A DNA stretch of 64,000 bases, taken from contig CM033745.1 in the NCBI GenBank assembly GCA_019671005.1, positions 12,762,921-12,826,920 on the forward strand, written 5' to 3'. Origin of the DNA: Hibiscus mutabilis. Its lineage: Eukaryota; Streptophyta; Magnoliopsida; Malvales; Malvaceae. Position numbers and translations under genes: made by a program. How positions within the stretch are numbered: position 1 is the stretch's first letter; each line of letters starts with the position of its first letter. Shown piece after piece: positions 57,008-64,000 of the stretch. The notes beneath the pieces were generated by a model. That model was given only the letters and a program-made list of their open reading frames with translations, did not search any database and was not told the origin of the DNA.

Positions 57008-58149
57008 CTAAGAATCATCTTCATCCTCTTCCATAGCACCATTACCAAGAGAATGTGCATGCCACCCTCCATGTAACGCGGTGAGAGTCATATCCATCGA
57101 AGCTTGACAAGTCTCGATATAAGTGATTCTAGCCTCTAAGGATGTGAAGCAAGTATCAAGAGTTGCGAAGCCATAAGTCATACTCACATCCAAAGCAACA
57201 AACTTCCTGTCAAGATAAGCCATAAGAGCATCAAGGGAAGGCGAAGGTGGAGCAACTGGAACATTCTCCACGTGCTTGGGCTGAGCATTACCGGGAAGAT
57301 TCACAATATGAGTCCATTCTCCATTATAGATGATGAACTTTTCTCGGTGAAGAGAACGATCATCGATGGGATTGGTGAGAGGCACTCCAAGGTCATAAGA
57401 GTAAGCAATCCCCATCTTGTAGAACATGTAACTCAAGGCGGTGCCGTAGGTGAAAGATGTCACAAGAGTAGTATGATGATTTTGCACAAGGAAGACTATC
57501 TCGGCGAACATAATCTGAGCTAGGTTAAGACACTTACCCTTAAGGAAACAATAAAAATCATCGACTTGCCAAATCATGGACCATTTACCACCAGATGGTC
57601 GAAACCACCAAGTAATAAGAAAGTGAAGGAAGCGACCACGAGCATCAAGAACGGTTACAGAGCCACTATAAGTATGTCCCAAAGAATCCTCATCATCTAT
57701 TCTCATATCCTCTAAACCCAAAAGATTTGCTATAAAAGAAGAGTCAAGTTGAAATTTTTGATCCATAAGGTAAGACTCTATAGCAATAACCTCGAATTTA
57801 TCTTGGTTTAAAATACACCAGGCATTAGAAAAAAAATAAGGACAAGATTTTTGTAAAGTATGTCGGGTATGCTCAAAAAGGGTATGAACTTCCATTGAGT
57901 TAATAAATCAAGATAACGAAAATGAAATTCATCAAAATTCATGGAATGGATAGAAACAATGTGATTATGAAGGATTTTGTAATTTTGGAAATGTTTAAAA
58001 CGATCTATGGCGCGGGTAAATTGAGGTTCATTAAAACAATGTTGAAAAATATGGTTTAAATTCGATTTTGTACCATTATTTTTGGGGTTGGGATTTGGAT
58101 TTGAAGAACTAGATGCGATCTCTTTTCTCGCTCTTTTCTTAGGAACCAT
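57008..58149 (-). pseudogene. Extra ORF between pol and 3' LTR (plant transposon protein-like), one frameshift
   Basis: The ATG at 58149 opens MVPKKRARKEIASSSSNPNP, then FTRAIDRFKHFQNYKI and FDEFHFRYLDLLTQWKFI. The frame continues in another phase from within 57808-57895 as CILNQDKFEVIAIESYLMD and SFIANLLGLEDMRI through a long conserved body to a TAG at 57008. A basic, low-complexity start, an RF...F-type segment and SFLANLLGL-like block match my memory of the 'putative plant transposon protein' domain found in retrotransposons and Athila-type extra ORFs. In SIRE-like elements this position is often called env-like, but I see no clear signal peptide or transmembrane helix here. The C-terminal third (HSLGNGAMEEDEDD) is acidic. 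Confidence 0.7.
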
Positions 58150-59050
58150 GGCAAAAACCTAAGAAAGAAATCAAACCACAAAAACAATGTATGCATAAAC
58201 ATCACATTCAATCCAATAAATCAATCTAATGATCAAGGTATTGTGAAAACTTATATTTTATAGTTTAAAATTATATACAAGTGTAAAAAGAATTTTTGGT
58301 TAAAGAAAAACTAAAAAATAGTGTAGAAAAATACACGAGTATAATCTTATATTCGAACAAAAAAATTCAGTTTTGAAAGAATTTTTGTAAAAACTTTGAA
58401 AATAATGTTATATACATTCTAAAAGTATAAATTTTAAGCATAAAAATATATAAATATGAACAAAAAATAAATTTAAAGAAAATAGGGTTTATACATTGAA
58501 TAAGGATTATGGATGGATGAATGAAGAGATGATTTGCACAATGCTTAATGATGATAACTCGGGTTTGATGTTAAAGGTTATGCTTGATGATGATAACTCG
58601 GGTTTGATGTTAAAGGTTTTTATAGAGGATTTTCGACCTAGGGTTTGTGAAAAAGAGTTGAAGTTTGGTTTAAATTAGGAAAACCCCTTTTAATACTTAT
58701 TTAAGGCTCCAGCTGCTACGCATATCGTTATGCTAAAGATGTATATTGAAACCGCATATCGATATGGGTTCTAACCGTACCGATCCCTTATTCGTACCGA
58801 TACAGGTTTACATGTACCGAAACACTACCTCATGATACCCGTATCGATATTCCTAAGCCAAAAATGTCATTTTTTGTAGCAAAGAGCTCAAAAATTTGAT
58901 CTTAATTGAATCGATTTGCATGTGTACAATATGAGATCAACATGTATGAGAAAGAATAGATGCATACTCCCCCTAGCAACAAGAATAAATGCATATAAGA
59001 GCAAAAACACAAGAGCATATAAATTAACCAAATTCAAACAATTTTTAAAC
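58150..59050 (-). other. Spacer between RNase H and extra ORF
   Basis: Non-coding in appearance. It includes a duplicated 39-bp word (AATGATGATAACTCGGG then GTTTGATGTTAAAGG at 58547 and 58587) and a short cluster of TATCGATA/TACCGATAC words at 58712-58850. Confidence 0.5.
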
Positions 59051-60560
59051 ACCAAAAAGGCTCTAAGGTTTAAGAAAGGCTAGTAAGCCCTAACTCTCTC
59101 CTAAGAGACCAAAAACGCTCTTTGTCTAAAGGTTTGGTAAAGATATCTGCTAATTGGTTCAAGGTGTCAATATATCTAGAACTACCTCATTTTTCAAGAC
59201 ATGATCTCTAATGAAATGATGTCTTATCTCTATATGCTTGGTTCTAGAGTGTTGGATGAGATTCTTAGTGAGACAATGACACTAGTATTGTCACACTTTA
59301 GAGGGATGGTACCTACAACAATTCTATAATTTAATAGTTGTTGCTCCATCCAAAGGACTTGAGCACAACAACTTTCGGCTGAAATATTTTCCGCTTCGGT
59401 GGTAGATAATGCTACACTATTTTGCTTCTTAGAAAACTACAATATGAGCATACTACCTAGGAATTGAAAAGTACCAGAGGTACCCTTTTCTATCTATCTT
59501 ACAACCTCCGTAATCCGCATCCGAATAAGCATGCAAACTAAAGAAGGAATCTCTAAGATACCAAATTCCTAACAAAGGTGTGTCTCTAAGGTATCTAAAG
59601 ATTATCTTAATGGCTTGTAGGTGTGATTCTCTAGGACTAGCTTAAAATCTAGCACACAAGCAAACACTAAACATGATATCCGGTCTACTTACGGTAAGAT
59701 AAAGCAAAGATCCTACCGTTGATCTATAAAGCTTTAAATCAACGCACTTACCTCCTTCATCTTTGTCAAGATTTGTAGATGAGCTCATTGGTGTGGCTTG
59801 AGGTTTCACATTCTCCAAGTCAAACTTCTTGAGCATGTCTTTGATGTACTTAGCATGATTGATAAAGATGACATCATTCATTTGTTTGATTTGAAGTCCC
59901 AAAAAGAATGAGAGCGTCCCTATCATGCTCATCTCAAACTCACCTTGCATCAGCTTAACAAAATCTTGGCAAAGAAAGTCATTAGTAGAACCAAATATAA
60001 TATCATCAACATAAATTTGAACTACTAAGATGCCTTTGCCTTTTATTTTAATAAAAAAGTGTAGTATCCACCTTTCCTTTGTCAAAACCTTTTTTAATAA
60101 AAAAATTGACAATCTTTCATACCAAGCACAAGGAGCTTGTTTTAAACCATATAAAGCTTTTGAAAGTTTAAAAACATGGTTTGAATATTTTGGATCTTCA
60201 AAATCGGGTGGTTGCTCTACATACACTTCTTCATTTAGAAAACCATTTAGAAAAGCACTTTTTGCATCCATTTGAAAAAGCTTGAATTCATGATGACATG
60301 CAAATGCAAGAAGCATCATAATAGCTTCTATTTTAGCTATGGGTGCATAAGTTTCATCAAAATCGATTCATTCTTCTTGAGTGTAACCTTGAGCAACAAG
60401 TCTAGCCTTGTTTCTCACTATGTTACCACTCTCATCTAGTTTGTTTTTAAAAATCCAATTAGTTCCTATGGTAGATTTATTACATGGTCTATCAATTAAT
60501 GTCCATACTTTACTTCTTGCAAATTGATTGAACTCTTCTTGCATAACCAATATCTAACAA
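59050..60560 (-). pseudogene. Ty1/copia reverse transcriptase and RNase H (broken)
   Basis: RT begins MVMQEEFNQFARSKVWTLI (60550), with TNWIFKNKLDESGNIVRNKA and LVAQGYTQEE. A stop or frame change lies near 60368. It continues MDAKSAFLNGFLNEEVYVEQ, LYGLKQAPCAWYERL, the catalytic IYVDDIIFGSTN (~60010) and VGSLLYLTVSRPDIMF to 59642. RNase H follows in pieces, including YGGCKIDRKGTSGTF and NSVALSTTEAE. Stops near 59642 and in RNase H show it is dead. Confidence 0.88.
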
Positions 60561-60651
60561 TCATCATTTAATGCCTCTTTGATATTTTTAGGCTCTATGC
60601 ATGAGATAAATGCAACAAAATTACATGTATTTCTAAGAGAATATCTAGTGG

Positions 60652-61620
60652 TTACCCCTTTGGATGGATCACCCAAAATCTCACTACCTTTGACATAGTT
60701 GAACTCCTTTTGGTAAGTGACCTCATTTCCTCTAGAGACATGTCCTTCATGGTTTCTAAATGTGGATCTTGTGTTTCTTCTTTAGTTGGAACTTCATACA
60801 CCTTTGATGATTGTTCTCCACCATCATTGACATCAAAAATTCCTATATCATCATTATCACAAAAATCCTTCCTCATAATGAGGTTATTATTGAAAACCAC
60901 ATGTATATACTCTTCTACTACTAAATTATCTTTTTAAATACTCGATGGGCTTTAGAGTTTAAAAAATAACCAAGAAAAAATGCTTCATCTCTTTTTGCAT
61001 CAAATTTGCCTAAATTGTTTTTTTCATTGTTTAAAATAAATCATTTACATCCAAAAGGATAAAAAATAGCTAATGTTAGGCCTTTTTTCTTTTAAGAAGA
61101 TCATAAGGTGTTTTCTTTAAAATACGCCTAATCATTACATGATTGACAATATAACAAGCGGTATTAGTGGCTTCCGCCCAAAAATACTTAGGCAAATTAT
61201 TTTCACAAAGCATGGTTCTAGCCATTTCTTCCAAAGTTCAGTTTTTCCTCTCAACAACCCTATTTTGTTGAGGTGTGTGAGGATCATAAAAATTATGGCT
61301 AATCCCATTTGAATTACAAAACTCTTCTAAACCTAAATTTTGAAATTTGGTTCCATGATCACTCCTAATGTGAGAAATAGAGTGACCAACATCATTTTGA
61401 GTTACTTTTGAGATTGTGATGAATTTTTCTAAAGCCGCATCCTTGTTACTTAAAAATAGAACCCAAGTAAATCTAGAGTATTCATCAACTAAGACAAATG
61501 AATATGATTTTCCACCCAAACTTAATGTTTTAATAGGTCCAAAAAGATCCATGTAAATCAATTGTAAAACTTTACTTGCAGAAACATCATTAATAGGTTT
61601 AAAAGAAACTCTTTTGTGTT
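60652..61620 (-). pseudogene. Ty1/copia integrase (broken)
   Basis: KHKRVSFKPINDVSASKVL, then LIYMDLFGPIKTLSLGGKSY (first Asp in MDLFGP), VLVDEYSRFTWVLFLSNKDA, HIRSDHGTKFQN (second Asp) and PHTPQQNRVVERKN (Glu) give the D,D35E core (61617-61238). A C-terminal part continues in other frames to ~60950. 60900-60652 is the spacer before RT (ending SKVVRFWVIHPKG). Confidence 0.85.
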
Positions 61621-61623
61621 TGC

Positions 61624-63082
61624 TGTTTCGCATATTGAGTGCTACGCAAACGGTGCAAGTATACACGTCGCAAGTAATAAAGTGATATGATAAATATCGA
61701 GTATCGTCTCCATAGGGATTGGTTTGGGCCACTTTGCTTTAGTTATCACACTGTAAAAGTAAAAAATACAATTGATAATTGTAGAAGTTCTAACTAACGA
61801 ATAAAATAAAAGAGCAATTAAATAAAATAAAGACGTAATCAAATGAGAGAGAGAGTAGGTCGGGTTATCATGAGTTGAGGTGTGATAGTTGGAAGGATCA
61901 TCTCGGTAGATAAGTGTAGCGGCAACTCAGTTGCCGTGGCAACTTGCATAGTTGGGTTGCCTTGGCAACTAGTAGAACAGTTGCTTGGGCAACTGACTGG
62001 GCAACTGTTTAGGCGACTAGGCAGCAAACTTCAAGGTTCGGCAGAAGGTTCTTCAATGGTTTCTTCTTATCCCTAAGTAGAAACTCTAGCTAATTGTACA
62101 TGCCTTGATAATACATCCCTGTGTGAATCAAAGGTGAACAGAAACCAATCTTGCACTCCTCTTAGTCGTTGAAATCCTAAACTTATTCCTAAGCCGGATT
62201 AGTCTTCACCATCGTTAGATTGAATAAAGACCATACTCATTCATTTCTTGAATCTAACTCTACCGATATAAGATAAATAGATAGATTTACGAGATCATCT
62301 TTCAATTCGCTCACAAATAAGAATAAAAACCAAGAATGAGTAAACCTTGAATTGAAAGTGCAAACTCTATTACCTAAACAAAATCCAGTCATTCTCACAA
62401 CCACAAAAATACAATAACCCCAACCAATCAAGTTAGTTCATGGTTGGGTTCAAAAGATATACAAAGAATAATCCCCAACCATGAATCTAACCTAATCAAA
62501 AAGAAAAAAGAAGAAATCACACAGCCCCTTTGGAAACTCTCCTCAATCGAACATGTCTTGAGGCTTGCGGTTGGGCCTTCTATTTATAGGGCTAGGTCAA
62601 AGTCATTCTTGAGGAAGAAGTTAAGTTGGAATTAAATATCTAAATGAGATAAATCTCTTTTATTTAATCCCTCCGAAATCTTTTCCTTATTTTTTAGGGA
62701 TTTAATTTCTCTTTGACCTCTTCATGGAATTCCAACTCCTTTAGGATTTATCTTTGCTCCACGTCATATTGGATTTATCCAGTCATCAATCGGCTGCCAC
62801 ATCAGCTTATCCCTTCTTGTCGACAATTGCCCTGGCAATTGGTTCGGCATATCCTTCTTGCATTGCTCTGGCAATTGGTTCGGCATATACTTCTTACGCA
62901 CAAAAGCACACCAAAGTAGTATATTTTTCCACAAAAATCACCAAGTTATGTAATCAAGCTTAACGGTGAAAAGAAACATGAATTAATGCATGAATGACTA
63001 ATTATACAACTAATATGAGCCTAAGTCTAACAATAATATGAGTAAAAATGGTAATAAAAATAGTACTTTTGAACACTTAACA
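61624..63082 (-). mobile_element. Solo LTR nested in copia pol, perfect 5-bp TSD
   Basis: Inserted with TTTGC on both sides (61619-61623 and 63083-63087). On minus it runs TGTTAAGTGTTCAAAAG to CAATATGCGAAACA, with TG...CA ends and 1459 bp. Near its end is CTTTATTACTTGCGACGTG and CGTATACTTGCA-like wording common to a family of plant LTRs. When it is set aside, the host protein frame reads ...ACAKGK then HKRVSFK with no loss, so the integrase N-terminus was intact here at insertion. It has no coding capacity. Confidence 0.93.
61910..62020. repeat. TTGCC-GGCAAC palindromes in the solo LTR
   Basis: TTGCCGTGGCAACT, GTTGCCTTGGCAACT, GTTGCTTGGGCAACT and GGGCAACT occur in ~100 bp, each near-palindromic. 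Related TGCC(C/T)TGGCAA words recur at ~62828-62885. Confidence 0.85.
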
Positions 63083-63087
63083 TTTGC

Positions 63088-64000
63088 CTTTTGCACAAGC
63101 ATCAAAAATTTTGTCATATGAAAACTTTATTTTTGGCAAACCTCTTACAAGATCATTTGAAATCATTTTTTGTAAAACACTCATGCTTGCATGCCTTAGT
63201 TTTCTATGTCATAACCATAAGTCATGTTCATCTTTAGCAACAAAACATGCATTTGAAATATGAATGTCATCTAAAAGCACAATGTATATGTTTCATATGT
63301 GATGACCAATAAGCACAATGTTGTTAGTTTCAATGTTGATAATTTTGCAACCATTTAAATCAAAAAGAAAATTGAAACCTTTATCAAAAAGTTGGCTTCT
63401 ATTCAAGAGATTATGCTTAAGACCGTTGACATATAAGACGTTATTAATAAGGATAGAAGAGTGATTACCAATAGAACCAATTTCTTTAATGTGGCCTTTG
63501 GAGTTGTCACCAAAAGTCACTACTCCTCCACTCTTTGGTTTTAGCTCCAAGAATCAACTTTTGTCACCAGTCATGTGTCTCGAGCATCCACTATCAAGGT
63601 ACTATGAATTTGCACATGAAGATTTGGCCTTGTGGCAATGCTTCTCCAAAAAACAAAGAATTACGTCTTGATTTTGGTACCAAAATCATTTTGGGTCAAT
63701 GAGTATTAGCTCCCAAAATCTTGGTTCCCTTTGGAATCCAATAAGTAATAACACTAATATTATTAGAAGTGACAAGTTCCTTAGGAACCAAACACTCATA
63801 ATCTTCTTACCTCTAGAGGGCCTTTGGAAGCCTCTTTGTTTGTACCCACCAAAGTTCATTTTTCACATAGTTGGGTTTTGAAGATTTTTCTTTTTCAAAA
63901 CTAGATTTCCCAACTTTATATAAGGAAGCTTTTAGATCACCCACTTCCTTTTGGTGATCATCATGAAATTTAGAAAGAAGGTTGTTTAAATCTTGATTTT
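63088..64000 (-). pseudogene. Ty1/copia gag end, protease and GAG-pre-integrase (broken)
   Basis: From the window edge: NNLLSKFHDDHQKEVGDLKA (gag tail), then after breaks YLDSGCSRHMTGDKS (protease DSG active site, ~63595), an in-frame TGA, LELKPKSGGVVTFGDNSKG, VLYVNGLKHNLLNRSQL and, below 63293, the GAG-pre-integrase part ending FSYDKIFDACAKGK at the solo LTR. The element's gag start and 5' LTR are outside the window. Confidence 0.82.

Larger units (their letters stand above)
55356..64000 (-). mobile_element. Ty1/copia element, SIRE-like with extra 3' ORF, runs off window
   Basis: On minus, from high to low coordinates: end of gag, protease, integrase (with a nested solo LTR), reverse transcriptase, RNase H, an additional ORF, polypurine tract and 3' LTR. 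The integrase-before-RT order is copia; a long 3' region with an extra ORF fits the SIRE/Maximus lineage. It inserted into an inverted Ty3/gypsy LTR. The 5' LTR and most of gag lie outside. Confidence 0.88.

Noticed and set aside
57272..57523. 83-codon plus frame
   Set aside because: It is the shadow of the extra ORF of the copia element on minus.

Overview
This window reads as nuclear DNA of a eudicot plant. It has intron-containing plant genes with GT-AG (and one GC-AG) junctions, plant TATA boxes, and dense nested plant transposons of the Ty3/gypsy, Ty1/copia, hAT and Mutator (MULE) groups. The TE content fits a repeat-rich genome; Malvaceae-like is my guess, at low confidence. There are no bacterial genes, CRISPR arrays, rRNAs or convincing tRNAs.

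Layout. 1-8581: the 3' part of a decayed Ty3/gypsy element with dual RNase H (Tat-like), ending in a 3.3-kb LTR. 8.8-9.0 kb: an RNase H scrap. 9353-18406: a TTF-type hAT transposon remnant (minus strand), split by an 8.2-kb gag-only Ty3/gypsy element (9770-17978) flanked by a 5-bp target duplication. 18563-20333: a small hAT MITE that itself hosts a 1.5-kb MULE-like foldback element, both with perfect target duplications. 21.1-24.8 kb: a MULE with a plus-strand transposase converging on a minus-strand plant mobile domain (PMD) gene. 24.9-27.2 kb: AT-rich repeats, a foldback and palindromes. 27252-39164: an 11.9-kb second MULE with ~315-bp TIRs. It carries a second PMD gene, an intact 165-codon ORF, a broken transposase interrupted by a 1.5-kb solo LTR, a partial transposase duplicate, and about 13 copies of a hairpin motif.

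39.5-44.6 kb is the only ordinary genic island: a decayed PRPP synthetase (PRS3/PRS4-like) pseudogene on plus, tail-to-tail with an apparently intact 8-exon alpha/beta-hydrolase (lipase-like, 461 aa) on minus. 45.4-49.8 kb: a third MULE, of FAR1/FRS type, whose inverted repeats carry clusters of the palindrome GTACCGGTAC. 50.2 kb: a small GRF-type zinc-finger gene with one stop. 51.5 kb: a second copy of the hAT MITE. 53.0 kb: a foldback. 53951-55355: an inverted Ty3/gypsy LTR cut by a SIRE-like Ty1/copia element (55356 to beyond the window, minus strand), which has an extra ORF between pol and its 3' LTR and a nested 1459-bp solo LTR.

The most interesting signals are the two independent pairings of a MULE transposase with a PMD gene; the hairpin motif repeated throughout the 11.9-kb MULE; and clusters of related 10-12-bp palindromes (TATCGATA or GTACCGGTAC type) in LTRs or TIRs of three unrelated TE groups. 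Nearly all TE genes are broken; the hydrolase is the one clearly intact host gene. All coordinates and splice sites were read by eye.
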